DNA of 64,000 bases, taken from positions 124,001-188,000 of IMG/VR virus record IMGVR_UViG_3300015262_000001; one strand, given 5' to 3'. Every line of letters starts with the position of its first letter. The first letter of the stretch is position 1. Position numbers and translations under genes: made by a program. The DNA comes from a virus. Below the pieces are notes generated by a model. It saw nothing but the letters and a program-made list of their open reading frames with translations. It was not told where the DNA came from and did not search any database. Of this stretch, positions 24,561 to 33,187 are shown one piece after another.

Positions 24561-25216
24561 GTTTCATCCTTATTAAAAAGAGGCACCTGTGGAAAACTAA
24601 TAGCATCAACCGGATTGTCTTCCAAGAATTGCTTGACCTCAGAAGTTCTAGGATCAAGTGGTTGCATGTTGGACATCAGCTGGAGATAATGATCCATCCA
24701 ACTACGAGGAACTCTATCTACCACCGGGCGCTTCAACAGCTCTTCATGTTCACGTATCACAGGAAGGAATAGCAACTGTTGATTGGTACTGCCAGGGTGG
24801 TCAATCCAGAATTGGATCAATGCAGGAAACTTGTGAGGGTCTCTTGCAATCAATACAAACGGGATGCCACCACCCCATACCCATTGGCGAGACGCTTCCC
24901 GGACTTTCACCGGGTCAACCTCACTCAGGAGATTAACGTGCAGAAGAGCGTCAGCGATACCTTTACCTAGCCGTGTTTCCAGCTCACCTTCGAGATACTC
25001 AGGAAAGTGATGAGTGAAGACGTCAGCCGCACTATAAGTAACGTGACGACGAATACGTACTTCACCCAGAGTCTTCCACGAATAGTCATCCGAGTTGATG
25101 GGAGACACCGACACTTCGAGTTGTTCTTCGAAAGGCCCTCCCATACGTTGCAGTACCCGACTAACGTTACGCCAGTAGCTGGACTGAACAAACCAATCTT
25201 TATTCCGACTGATCAT
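24557..25216 (-). CDS. Unknown protein
   Basis: 219 residues, GGAG upstream; the start overlaps the preceding gene by 17 bases. Contains a VRIRRHVTYSAADVFTHHFPEYLEGELETRLG segment, split here across a beta part and a helix, and a central GGGIPFVLIARDPHKFP stretch. No known motif. It appears to be a soluble alpha/beta protein. Confidence 0.7.
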   Translation of the reverse strand: MISRNKDWFVQSSYWRNVSRVLQRMGGPFEEQLEVSVSPINSDDYSWKTLGEVRIRRHVTYSAADVFTHHFPEYLEGELETRLGKGIADALLHVNLLSEVDPVKVREASRQWVWGGGIPFVLIARDPHKFPALIQFWIDHPGSTNQQLLFLPVIREHEELLKRPVVDRVPRSWMDHYLQLMSNMQPLDPRTSEVKQFLEDNPVDAISFPQVPLFNKDET

Positions 25217-25724
25217 CGTCTACTCCTCTTGCAAGATGAGGAGTACTCAGGATGTGCTGACGGAGAGGTTCCGGATAGTTAAGCGGATTGATTTTTACAA
25301 CAACAGCATCTTCCGCTACACGTTCGACGAGTCGACGCGCAGTATCTGGGCTTTCCAGAAACTTCGTTACACCGTCCTTAACAACCTCGTCCCAATCTGC
25401 TGGTCTGAGTTCACCGTTCTTAGCAAGGACCTCCGCCCAGTGTTCACGTCCCAACTGCTCAATCTGTTCATGGATCGACTGACTGATGTACCCAATACTG
25501 TCTACCGAGCCCTCAGAGATAACCCCGGTGTCCTTCAGATGTCGACGAAGAGGAGACTCATAGATCCCTGGTTTGAACCGATCACGGTCAATTGGGACCA
25601 AATCCCCCGCTGACGGTTTGTACAGATCCACCTGAACAACCGGGTCACCGTGCTTACAAGTAAACTTTACCAAGCTCAGACGGTCGCCGATCAGCATACT
25701 GACAAGGAAAGTACCGTTAGCCAT
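25200..25724 (-). CDS. Unknown protein
   Basis: 174 residues from ATG 25724, which has GAGGAAC 6 bases upstream; the TTG at 25739 is less likely. The N-terminal 60 residues look beta-rich (NGTFLVSMLIGDRLSLVKFTCKHG), the rest helical (SIHEQIEQLGREHWAEVLAK, ARRLVERVAEDA). No family recognised. Confidence 0.7.
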   Translation of the reverse strand: MANGTFLVSMLIGDRLSLVKFTCKHGDPVVQVDLYKPSAGDLVPIDRDRFKPGIYESPLRRHLKDTGVISEGSVDSIGYISQSIHEQIEQLGREHWAEVLAKNGELRPADWDEVVKDGVTKFLESPDTARRLVERVAEDAVVVKINPLNYPEPLRQHILSTPHLARGVDDDQSE

Positions 25725-25941
25725 TGTTACGTTCCTCAATTAGTTTATCCGCTTCTTTATTCCAGCTATCCAGAAGAGCCTGATGACAAGCGCGAGTGTT
25801 ATATTTGCCAGTACATTCCTTGGCACTTTGTACTTCATCCAAATACCAGGCTCCTGGGATGATAACCAGTACACAGAACACAGCAAAGCCAATAAACCAC
25901 TTCAGCACCGCACCGTTATCATCATCGTCAAAACTTTCCAT
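25717..25941 (-). CDS. Small single-pass membrane protein
   Basis: 74 residues, AGGGGAG upstream. A short acidic N-terminus (ESFDDDDN) precedes one transmembrane helix (WFIGFAVFCVLVIIPGAWYL) and a charged tail with two cysteines (C43, C52). The tail may be periplasmic with a disulfide. The size and layout would suit an accessory envelope protein; there is no evidence for holin or spanin function. Confidence 0.7.
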   Translation of the reverse strand: MESFDDDDNGAVLKWFIGFAVFCVLVIIPGAWYLDEVQSAKECTGKYNTRACHQALLDSWNKEADKLIEERNNG

Positions 25942-25953
25942 TTCTACGCTCCC

Positions 25954-26409
25954 CTAAAAAGTAAAAAGAGGTTGGGTTGGGTCAACCGAGCGGCGAAGAG
26001 AGGCCTTAGTAGCCACTACCTCTTCGCGCTTGGTCATTTTTGCTTCGCAGCCAGTGAAAACAGACTTATCAGCAAACAGATCGTCGGTATCCTCCTTTAA
26101 TAGGCTAATACCGATTTCACGTTTACCCTGCTCATTTACGTACACATAGAGCAGCTTGTTACTCTCCGGCTGGAAATAGGTTTTAGCAAGGCCTTCCATG
26201 TCCACACGCTTGGCGTCGAACTTCTTGAAGACTTCGTCACCAAACTGAACCTGATCCTTACTGATCTCGAAGACACTGATCAGGGGAAGCATGTTAATCT
26301 GGTGGAAGTCTTCGCTCTTGTCTGTGTAGCCGTATTGACCACACATCAGAGTTTCTTCTGCCTGAACAGATCCTGCCAACAACAGCAACGCTAAAAGTAC
26401 TGAACGCAT
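25954..26409 (-). CDS. Exported protein with signal peptide
   Basis: 151 residues. A clear type I signal peptide, MRSVLLALLLLAGSVQA, with a cleavage site AxA before EE. The start overlaps the upstream stop (TAATG). The mature part of about 134 residues has two cysteines (near 23 and 120), fitting a periplasmic disulfide, and a basic C-terminal region. An exported phage protein could act in superinfection exclusion or envelope change; this is inference. Confidence 0.8.
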   Translation of the reverse strand: MRSVLLALLLLAGSVQAEETLMCGQYGYTDKSEDFHQINMLPLISVFEISKDQVQFGDEVFKKFDAKRVDMEGLAKTYFQPESNKLLYVYVNEQGKREIGISLLKEDTDDLFADKSVFTGCEAKMTKREEVVATKASLRRSVDPTQPLFTF

Positions 26410-26978
26410 TAGTTGGCCGCCTTCTTCAACAGTTGGTCTACTGGCAGTTTCTCGATGTCGCGCAGATGATCACGCAGCACATCGGTAATCGACATGATCT
26501 TCAGATGGAACATACGGTAATTATGCTCACCGCCAGCAGGGATACGGATCTCCATGTCGTACAAGCCTTTACCGAAAATCATGCAGCTAATGCTTTTGTT
26601 CACCCAGGCGGCGTGAACCATCAGTGGGTTTTCCTCACACAGCACGCGGTTGAATACCAGAGCACCGCGATGGCGAATAGGCGCAACTTGACCCGGAACA
26701 AAATCAAGTTCCAACACCCAACGGTGCATTTCTTCCAGGATATCAATGATCTCCAGGATAGAACTTTCATAATCACGGATAGCCTTGGTAACACCAATCA
26801 GGTCATTACCCAGGGACTTAACAGTCAAATAACGTGCGAGTTTACCTTGAGTGCCGAAGTCAACACACACGCGAAAAACAAGATCACCATCTTTGGTGTG
26901 GATACCAGTGGATTCACCTACCACGTTACGGTTAGGGAAGGTGTCCAACAGTTTACGATTACGGAAAAGACTAGCCAT
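26409..26978 (-). CDS. Unknown protein
   Basis: 189 residues, GGAG upstream of the ATG. Alpha/beta layout with a long helix (ESSILEIIDILEEMHRWVLEL) in the middle and a C-terminal helix (SITDVLRDHLRDIEKLPVDQLL). No recognised family. First gene of the operon that ends at 22771. Confidence 0.7.
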   Translation of the reverse strand: MASLFRNRKLLDTFPNRNVVGESTGIHTKDGDLVFRVCVDFGTQGKLARYLTVKSLGNDLIGVTKAIRDYESSILEIIDILEEMHRWVLELDFVPGQVAPIRHRGALVFNRVLCEENPLMVHAAWVNKSISCMIFGKGLYDMEIRIPAGGEHNYRMFHLKIMSITDVLRDHLRDIEKLPVDQLLKKAAN

Positions 26979-27035
26979 GGTTATTGCTCCAATAGTTTCA
27001 GAGACCAGAGTGGTCGCTGTTAAGTGGGTGTAACG

Positions 27036-27063
27036 TTAATAAAGGGTGGAGAGTTCTCCACCC
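27036..27063 (-). terminator. Terminator after the 27080 gene
   Basis: GGGTGGAG / CTCCACCC with a 4-base loop (27044-27063), followed on the leftward strand by TTTATTAACG. Confidence 0.85.
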
Positions 27064-27079
27064 AGTTGTGTTGTCGGTG

Positions 27080-28570
27080 TTACTCGCCACGCTCCGCTTT
27101 AATGGCGACTACAGCTGCTTTCACCTTTTCAAATGAGATGTTGTTGAACACCTCCAAGAAACTAGCAATGCCACTATAGCTAACGAGGCCTGGGGCGTGC
27201 TCGAAGAAGACAATTTGCCCAGGTGGGTTGGAGAACTCCGCCACCTTAAACGAGAACAGTCTGGTTTTATTACCTCCCTTGTCAAGCATGATGGAGAAGT
27301 ACCCGTCCTCTTTAGTGAAGTAAACATCCCCACCGCGTGTCCACGGAGCGTCGATTTTAGACCTGACGTCGCTAAGACTTAACCCGTCAAAATCTTGTTC
27401 GAAGTTACCCAGCTTTTTGAGCAGACTAGCCAGCATCGGGAAATCGTCATCACCCTCTTCGAAAGAGTGAGTAACAGTCCCGCCAACCATGGTCGTGCGG
27501 TTGATTGCAGTACGCGCAGAAACTTCACCCGGCCATTCACCACGACGCAGACCGCCGCCTTCAGTAATCATGCGGTTGAGCACCGCATTACCCGTAGGCA
27601 AAATAGCCTGTTCACCGGAAGTATCCGAGAACTGCGCAAGTTTGCCAGCCATCATGCGCTGCTCGGTAATCCCCACGGCACCATCCGCGTAACCTGCGTA
27701 AGCACTTTCCGGAAGATCGGAAACCATTGAAGCCGGCTTGTCTTTCGGCAAACCGTTAGCATCCTTGACAGGGAATACCATCGGGTCGTTGTTGCGGTAC
27801 AGGTACAGTATCGCTTCCAGATCTTTAGGGGTGAAATACCCTTCCAGCACCAGAGTACCAGTCGCCGACCGGGTGAGGTTCTGACGCAGAATACCTGACT
27901 CTTCCAGCGCGGCCTTGGCGTCGACAACAGAGTTGAAGATCTCAGCCATCGGCGAAGCTTTCGGAAACATGTATGCGCGATTTGGCGACTCAGCTTTCCA
28001 CGGAGTATCGAAGATGGTCGAGTCAATGTCGGTCACTTCAACACTAGGGCGCAACACCTGCATCAGCTGGTTGACATCAACATGCTCCAACCCGCCGTTG
28101 GCTGCTGCGGTCCCGATGAATGGACCGAACTTCTTTTTGGCCATTTCGACCAACGCTTCGGCACGACGAATGAACAGGATGGCTTCCATGTCCTTAACGC
28201 TGAAGTAGCCGTCAAACGTGAACACTTCTTCCTCGTTGTTGAAGTCCATTGCAAACTTGCCCTCGGTGGACATGGACTTCTTGGCTCCAGCGATCGTGCT
28301 GAAACGTTCGCTAGGGCAATTTGGATCCTGCTCCATCATCGAGTGGATTGCGCTCTTCACAGCTTCCGAACGCCGAGTGAAGAACTCCGAGAAAGTGCCG
28401 TCGATCTGTTGCATGATCTCACGGCCTTTGATATAGCCAGCACCGGCTGGTTGGTTAAACACTTGCTCGTACCAATCACACCAATTAGGATTGACTGTTA
28501 CGACACCGCCGTTGTCGCCCAGCATTGCAAGTGCAGGCATTGCGGGTACGATATGATCTGCTTGAGACAT
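27080..28570 (-). CDS. Unknown protein with internal repeats
   Basis: 496 residues, GGGAG upstream. Two clear internal repeats: FDGYFSVKDMEAILFIRR (119-136) and LEGYFTPKDLEAILYLYR (242-259), with a third weaker EDGYFSIMLDKGG near residue 425, so the protein may have three similar domains. A conserved promoter-like motif lies 38 bases upstream and a terminator follows, so it is a single-gene transcript, as for groEL. That isolation suggests a product needed in quantity. No catalytic motif recognised. Confidence 0.75.
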   Translation of the reverse strand: MSQADHIVPAMPALAMLGDNGGVVTVNPNWCDWYEQVFNQPAGAGYIKGREIMQQIDGTFSEFFTRRSEAVKSAIHSMMEQDPNCPSERFSTIAGAKKSMSTEGKFAMDFNNEEEVFTFDGYFSVKDMEAILFIRRAEALVEMAKKKFGPFIGTAAANGGLEHVDVNQLMQVLRPSVEVTDIDSTIFDTPWKAESPNRAYMFPKASPMAEIFNSVVDAKAALEESGILRQNLTRSATGTLVLEGYFTPKDLEAILYLYRNNDPMVFPVKDANGLPKDKPASMVSDLPESAYAGYADGAVGITEQRMMAGKLAQFSDTSGEQAILPTGNAVLNRMITEGGGLRRGEWPGEVSARTAINRTTMVGGTVTHSFEEGDDDFPMLASLLKKLGNFEQDFDGLSLSDVRSKIDAPWTRGGDVYFTKEDGYFSIMLDKGGNKTRLFSFKVAEFSNPPGQIVFFEHAPGLVSYSGIASFLEVFNNISFEKVKAAVVAIKAERGE

Positions 28571-28604
28571 GTTTGTTCTCCCATTAAGAACAGTTTGTAT
28601 TAGT

Positions 28605-28627
28605 CATGCTAATAATGTAGATCTGAA
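28605..28627 (-). promoter_or_regulatory. Conserved leftward promoter-like motif (site 3)
   Basis: Leftward strand: TTTTTCAGATCTACATTATTAG, 38 bases before the start of the 27080 gene. Confidence 0.6.
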
Positions 28628-28639
28628 AAACCCTGTAAA

Positions 28640-29107
28640 TCAAAAGCTATTTCGGGTGCCTTTCATGATCAACTCGGTCTCTGTGAATTCGAAACCAAGG
28701 CGACGATAAAAGCTTAACGCGCGGGTGTTTCCTTTATAGCAACTAACGGTGAGTTGTTGGGTAGGGTGATATGACTGCAAGTAACCTACCAGTAATTCAC
28801 CGATGCCCTGACTGCGATGTTTATCGACCACGTACAACGAACCAATGGCATAAGGTTCGCCTTTGTCAATCAGCATCATAGCGACTGGTTCTTCATCAAT
28901 GTAGCCCAGAACACAGTAATCGACCATAAGCAAAATCTCATCCATGGTCTGAACCATAGTGGGATAATCTTTGGGTGTGTTTACATTTGCAACCGTTGCT
29001 TCGAAAAGGATCAACCCTTCGAACAGTCCGAGGAGGTCTTCCATCGTATCGGCTTGCATAACCTCTATCGGGTATTCACGAATAATCAATTGACCGGTGT
29101 TTAACAT
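28640..29107 (-). CDS. GNAT-family N-acetyltransferase
   Basis: 155 residues from ATG 29107 (GGGGG upstream); the extension to 29197 lacks a ribosome site. The acetyl-CoA loop is RSQGIG, following IGSLYVVDKH, and the C-terminal NTRALSFYRRLGFEFTETEL is a typical GNAT end. The acceptor cannot be told. Phage GNATs may modify host proteins, antibiotics or toxins. No toxin partner is adjacent. Confidence 0.87.
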   Translation of the reverse strand: MLNTGQLIIREYPIEVMQADTMEDLLGLFEGLILFEATVANVNTPKDYPTMVQTMDEILLMVDYCVLGYIDEEPVAMMLIDKGEPYAIGSLYVVDKHRSQGIGELLVGYLQSYHPTQQLTVSCYKGNTRALSFYRRLGFEFTETELIMKGTRNSF

Positions 29108-29171
29108 TATTAATCCCCCAAGCGGTGTATTAGATTGGTCATGCAGTGGTATTAAAACGATATTAAAATCA

Positions 29172-29218
29172 AAAAGAAATACATAACCCACAGACACCCT
29201 AAGGCATCTGTGGGTTAT
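29172..29218 (-). terminator. Terminator after the 29227 gene
   Basis: A perfect 12-bp stem (ATAACCCACAGA / TCTGTGGGTTAT, 29183-29218) with a 12-base loop. On the leftward strand it is followed by GTATTTCTTTTTG. Confidence 0.85.
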
Positions 29219-29226
29219 TTTGAAGG

Positions 29227-29712
29227 TTATTGCTTACGCTTGCATTGGCCCAAGACTACCAGATCTTTGATCGGGGAATCAGTAGGGTCAATACGTGCTT
29301 TTGGATCTTTGTCGTTGACGAAGGTGTAGATCATGAAGTAAAGAGCACCGGGTACTTCCGAACGTTTCATCAGAATAGTCCGGCTGTCGCTACCCATGTT
29401 GCTACCAGGCCCCATCAACCCGTTACCCAGCTCCAGTTTATCCTTGAAGGCATCACCAGCTTTGATAACGAAACCCTTCTGGTTTTCCAGGACGGTGGTA
29501 TTGACGTACTTCGGATCATTGTCCGTCAGCTTACCATCAGCATCGATGGTGTTGCGAGTGAACGCTTCGCAGACGAACTTCTTTTCCTTGTCGTTAACGT
29601 TGTAGGTAGGGCTGGTGGTGTTGGAGTTGGCCAACGCGAACAGTGGAGCGAAAACAAACAGCGTTACGACTACAGTAATCAAAGCAAACCCGATACGTTT
29701 TATTGCTTTCAT
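29227..29712 (-). CDS. Exported or membrane-anchored protein
   Basis: 161 residues, AGGAG upstream. N-terminal positive charges, then a long hydrophobic segment (IGFALITVVVTLFVFAPLFALA) with an ALA site before NS, so a cleavable signal or an anchor. The mature part has two cysteines (near 48 and 157) and a region GNGLMGPGSNMGSDSRT. A periplasmic location is likely; function unknown. It is the second exported product in the leftward region, beside 25954. Confidence 0.75.
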   Translation of the reverse strand: MKAIKRIGFALITVVVTLFVFAPLFALANSNTTSPTYNVNDKEKKFVCEAFTRNTIDADGKLTDNDPKYVNTTVLENQKGFVIKAGDAFKDKLELGNGLMGPGSNMGSDSRTILMKRSEVPGALYFMIYTFVNDKDPKARIDPTDSPIKDLVVLGQCKRKQ

Positions 29713-29758
29713 GCAGTGTATCTCCTAGTTATCTTTGGGTGTGGTCCAAGGTGGTCGG

Positions 29759-30355
29759 TTACAACATATAGTGTTTAGTAAGCGGTTGGTCAGACGCATG
29801 GTTGGTGTGCTGGTACTCGTGTTCCGAAGCCAGCTGTATAAGTGCGTTCTTCAGATCGCCGCACGTGAACACACGATTCTTGTGTGGCTTATTGCCAATC
29901 TTCAGCTTCTTGGCCTTACGATTGAAACTGTCCAGCGAATTGCTAAAAGTGACGCGAGGATGGGTCACCTTATTACAACCGTACATTACCCGCTCAAACA
30001 TATAACGGCCGTTTTCAGTAATAGCCGGAGGAGTTGGAGTTCCGATGATACGAGTTCCCGGTTCAAACAGCTTGCCAAGAATTTCCTGACGCGCCTGTTT
30101 TCTTATCAGAACATTGCCGTTGATGAACTCGCGCATTTGCGGGGTGGACTGTTGCATATATTCCAACCCACTCAACGGTTTATGATCTGGGCCGTGGATC
30201 ATTAGATCCCGACGCATTTGCTCCATTTTCAAATCATGTGCAACTCTATCATTGAAGAACGTCTTCAGCCCATGCAACTCAGCGAGTGCATCGAGAGAAG
30301 GGGCTTTCAGTACAACACTGCGACCAGAAGGTAGCGAGAAAATTCGGTTTGTCAT
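29759..30355 (-). CDS. Unknown basic protein
   Basis: 198 residues from ATG 30355, with AAGGAT 6 bases upstream; the extension to 30445 overlaps the upstream gene and is discarded. Basic throughout, especially the C-terminal half (FNRKAKKLKIGNKPHKNR). A structural or nucleic acid contact role is possible. No family recognised. Confidence 0.7.
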   Translation of the reverse strand: MTNRIFSLPSGRSVVLKAPSLDALAELHGLKTFFNDRVAHDLKMEQMRRDLMIHGPDHKPLSGLEYMQQSTPQMREFINGNVLIRKQARQEILGKLFEPGTRIIGTPTPPAITENGRYMFERVMYGCNKVTHPRVTFSNSLDSFNRKAKKLKIGNKPHKNRVFTCGDLKNALIQLASEHEYQHTNHASDQPLTKHYML

Positions 30356-30368
30356 ATCGATATCCTTA

Positions 30369-30626
30369 TTAAAATAAACGCAGAAGTTTGCCGTAAGGGT
30401 TGCGGGGAGTGTGTTCTTTAGGAGGTTGTTCGACCTTAGGTTCAAGGCCTTCCTGTATTATCCGCTTAGCCTTATTGCGTGCAACATTACCGGATACTCC
30501 GCGCTTAGCACGATACCAGAGTATCCAGTCAGGGTTTATCTTGCCCTTTACTTCAACCGCAGGTTCCCCACGACTCAAGATGCCTTGAATGTGAGCAATG
30601 TGATTCTTTTTAGCTTCGCTCAGCAT
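30369..30626 (-). CDS. Small basic protein, unknown
   Basis: 85 residues, AGGAGG upstream. Highly basic (SEAKKNHIAHIQ, RAKRGVSGNVARNKAKR), with a proline-rich C-terminal section. A DNA- or RNA-binding role is possible by charge only. Confidence 0.65.
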   Translation of the reverse strand: MLSEAKKNHIAHIQGILSRGEPAVEVKGKINPDWILWYRAKRGVSGNVARNKAKRIIQEGLEPKVEQPPKEHTPRNPYGKLLRLF

Positions 30627-30641
30627 GGGGTGCCTCCTGGC

Positions 30642-31409
30642 TTAAACGCAGAAGTGGTATGTGCTGTTTGTTTTCTTGTTGGTGGCCTTCACGATACGAC
30701 CTCGGTCACCGTAGGTGGAGAACTTTGGGTCTTCGTGATACGACAGCACGAAGTCAGACGTCGGTTCGCTGATGCGTGCACGACCCCACAGGTTCTTGTT
30801 GTTGAACAGGCCGTCAACGATGATAGACCCCAGCAGGCTTTCTTGCCAACGCCCTTGGAGAGTACCGGTAACCGCTTTCTGCAATGCTGCCGGTAACACA
30901 TAACCCAGGTAGCGAGTTTGCTTCTTGTCGCCGTCCCACTCAGCCCGCAATGCATGGACGTTGGTCCACGGGGTGTAGATGTAGGTATCGACACCTTGTG
31001 GCAATTGTTCCAGCAGTGCAAGGAACTCAACCAGCGTTGCAGCCTTGCTTTGGAGCGCTTCGAAAGGATGGTTCGAGTAGTGCAGACGTTCGAAGACGTT
31101 GAGAGCGTCTGGGCCGTTCTTGATGGCGTCGTGGAACTCAACGTGAGGATAGACCTCAATAAGCGACTTCATCGCCACAGGATCGTTCACAGCCGCTTTC
31201 AGCTTGTCTGCCAGACGTTCACCACCGGTGGTTTCGAGCATCAGCTTGCAAAGATCCTTGAGTTCCTCGATGTCGTACTTCGGTTTCTTCGACAGCTCGA
31301 TACCGGCCAGCAGGATCTTTTCAGCGTGATTCAGTTCACGCGGGCGGTTATGCTTGATTGCGTTAACGCGACGAGCTTCTTGTAAGGTTACGAAATGTTG
31401 TTGAGACAT
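30642..31409 (-). CDS. Unknown protein
   Basis: 255 residues from ATG 31409, which has AAGGAAG 6 bases upstream; the extension to 31442 runs into the promoter motif. A mostly helical N-terminal half (ELNHAEKILLAGIELSKK, DIEELKDLCKLMLETTGGERL) is followed by a beta-rich part (VDTYIYTPWTNVHALRAEW). No family recognised. Confidence 0.7.
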   Translation of the reverse strand: MSQQHFVTLQEARRVNAIKHNRPRELNHAEKILLAGIELSKKPKYDIEELKDLCKLMLETTGGERLADKLKAAVNDPVAMKSLIEVYPHVEFHDAIKNGPDALNVFERLHYSNHPFEALQSKAATLVEFLALLEQLPQGVDTYIYTPWTNVHALRAEWDGDKKQTRYLGYVLPAALQKAVTGTLQGRWQESLLGSIIVDGLFNNKNLWGRARISEPTSDFVLSYHEDPKFSTYGDRGRIVKATNKKTNSTYHFCV

Positions 31410-31439
31410 GGAAACTTCCTTATCAAAATAAAGTATTTG

Positions 31440-31463
31440 CACATTAATGATGTAGAGGTGAAA
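31440..31463 (-). promoter_or_regulatory. Conserved leftward promoter-like motif (site 4)
   Basis: Leftward strand: TGTTTCACCTCTACATCATTA, then ATGTGCA, 33 bases before the start of the 30642 gene. Confidence 0.6.
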
Positions 31464-31474
31464 CAGACTACAAC

Positions 31475-32038
31475 TTAAGCGTGGATGAAACCGTTAGGTG
31501 TTGGAGCCTTGTAGAACGGATCAATCAGTTCACCGGAACGTTCCAGATAGTTCTTGCGAGCAATAGTGAGACCATACCCGCCAGGCTCATCTTCATTGAT
31601 CGGCGTATCAGCCGTCAACGTTGCACGGTACAGATTCAGGGCGCTGTCCGTACTCAGCCATTGTTCCGGCGTAAGCGTGTGATAGAGACCGCCCTTGTCG
31701 CAGTCGTTCCATTCTACCTTGATGTTGTTAACCACCCACGAACCAACATCTTCGTAGGAAAGATCCAGATATTTCAACTGGCCGTTCTCGAAGAACAGAG
31801 TACCCATGTTGGTATCCAGATAACCCGTCCAGTTGATCAGCTCCTTCTGGTAGGTTTCTTTCTGCTTACCACAAAGAGGGTGGCTATGCCAGGCGTCGGC
31901 CATAATCTTACCATCAGCACCGATGCGCATATCACCGATGCCGATATCCCAACGCACCTGAGTACTCATGCCAGGACGAATCTTAGTGCCGTCCTGTTCC
32001 AGACCTTCAGGGAAACTGATGTTAGTAATCCAACCCAT
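31475..32038 (-). CDS. Unknown protein
   Basis: 187 residues, GAGGAG upstream. Trp/Gly-rich, beta-type composition (MGWITNISFPEG, LINWTGYLDTNMGTLFF). No family recognised. Last gene of the operon running from 38117, just before the site 4 motif. Confidence 0.7.
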   Translation of the reverse strand: MGWITNISFPEGLEQDGTKIRPGMSTQVRWDIGIGDMRIGADGKIMADAWHSHPLCGKQKETYQKELINWTGYLDTNMGTLFFENGQLKYLDLSYEDVGSWVVNNIKVEWNDCDKGGLYHTLTPEQWLSTDSALNLYRATLTADTPINEDEPGGYGLTIARKNYLERSGELIDPFYKAPTPNGFIHA

Positions 32039-32048
32039 GTTCTACTCC

Positions 32049-32276
32049 TCAATTAAAACGTTTACGACCTTTCTTAGGACGTTGCGGATAAGAACGCTGT
32101 GGCCGTGCAGTGAGCTTAGCCATTACTTCCTTAACGCTATCCTTAAAGTCTTTTACCAGATTACCCATCACCATACTGGCACCTTGATGAGTGCCAACCA
32201 TGAGAATCTTTTTGCTCATGTCTTCGTGTTCCTGAGACCCGATCGATTTAACTATTTCACTGATTTCTTTGTTCAT
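32049..32276 (-). CDS. Small protein, paralogue of the 32287 gene
   Basis: 75 residues from ATG 32276 (GGGGAA upstream); the extension to 32432 is a shadow. It starts MNKEISEIV and ends PKKGRKRFN, against MNKEVEEAL and AKKGRKST in its neighbour. Helical body, basic tail. Tandem duplicate of unknown function. Confidence 0.72.
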   Translation of the reverse strand: MNKEISEIVKSIGSQEHEDMSKKILMVGTHQGASMVMGNLVKDFKDSVKEVMAKLTARPQRSYPQRPKKGRKRFN

Positions 32277-32286
32277 TATTATTCCC

Positions 32287-32499
32287 CTAAGTGCTTTTAC
32301 GCCCTTTCTTGGCCTTTCTTGCGTAAGAGGAGTGCCGACGGACGGTAGTGGCTTTAGCCTCGATAGCCATAGCACGAAGCTTAACGTCGTTAACCATTCC
32401 CCTGATAGCGCCAGCCACGATACCAACACCAAGGACGAGCACTTGTTTAGCTTTCTCCTCGGTAACGGTCTGTAGCGCTTCTTCTACTTCTTTGTTCAT
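32287..32499 (-). CDS. Small protein, paralogue of the 32049 gene
   Basis: 70 residues, AGGAG upstream. A helical N-terminal half with a short hydrophobic Gly-rich section (VLVLGVGIVAGAI) that could touch a membrane, then a basic C-terminus (RRHSSYARKAKKGRK). Paired with 32049. Confidence 0.72.
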   Translation of the reverse strand: MNKEVEEALQTVTEEKAKQVLVLGVGIVAGAIRGMVNDVKLRAMAIEAKATTVRRHSSYARKAKKGRKST

Positions 32500-32508
32500 G
32501 ACTATCTC

Positions 32509-32667
32509 CTAGAGGTAAAGACCTTTGTCTTCCTGAGCCTTAGCAGGATCAGCCAAAGGAACCTGGTGACGCGGACGGACCTGTTTGCGGATACCCGGAG
32601 GCTTACGCGCCAGACACCACATCGGATCGGTTGGCATTGGGATTGTTTCTTTCTCGGCTGCACTCAT
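32509..32667 (-). CDS. Small proline/basic-rich protein
   Basis: 52 residues, read directly from the sequence. AGGAGAAG lies 5 bases before ATG 32667. Composition is rich in Pro, Arg and Lys (MPTDPMWCLARKPPG, then VRPRHQVPLADPAKA). No fold or family can be proposed. It fills the gap between the 32287 and 32678 genes with normal operon spacing. Confidence 0.65.
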   Translation of the reverse strand: MSAAEKETIPMPTDPMWCLARKPPGIRKQVRPRHQVPLADPAKAQEDKGLYL

Positions 32668-32677
32668 TTTACTTCTC

Positions 32678-33181
32678 CTATAATTCCATTGTCAGTTTAC
32701 GGAAGAAACCACTGAACCCGAATACCGGGAACAGCAGCATCTTTCCATCAATACGAACCTTGTTGTAGGCTTTCATCCATTCCTTGGCCATGGCTTCCAT
32801 GATATCCAATTCCTGACCGAAGTCCCACTTATCGCCTTTACGCATCCAGTTCTTATTGGCTTTCACCGTAACTGGATACAGCACGCGATTAACAAACAAA
32901 ATGCCATGGTAACCCTCTTCAATAAACTGAGGGATCAGGACACAGTAATCGTCATGCTGTTTGAAACATTCTTTCAGGTATTCATCAGGCCGAGAGGAGC
33001 GTTGGATAGAAGCCAACACACCCTGGATCAAGTGACGCTTCTGCCCAGGTTCTTTAGACAGCCGAACAGCCATCGGTTTCAACTTCTTCAGACTCTTCGG
33101 CCAGTTGTCCTTGAAGTACTGGAGAATAACAGCTTCGTCAGCAAAGGGGTCTTGATAGGCCCCCTCTGGTACTTGTTGCAT
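32678..33181 (-). CDS. Unknown protein, three-member family, copy 1
   Basis: 167 residues. Matches the 36029 and 37623 proteins along its length: ILQYFKDNWPKSLKKLKPMAVR, FIEEGYHGILFVN, VKANKNWMRKGDKW and the C-terminal LLFPVFGFSGFFR. The closing GFSG motif preceded by an LF pair is kept in all three. Function unknown. The three copies are spread over 5.5 kb in one operon. Confidence 0.75.
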   Translation of the reverse strand: MQQVPEGAYQDPFADEAVILQYFKDNWPKSLKKLKPMAVRLSKEPGQKRHLIQGVLASIQRSSRPDEYLKECFKQHDDYCVLIPQFIEEGYHGILFVNRVLYPVTVKANKNWMRKGDKWDFGQELDIMEAMAKEWMKAYNKVRIDGKMLLFPVFGFSGFFRKLTMEL

Positions 33182-33187
33182 AATGAC

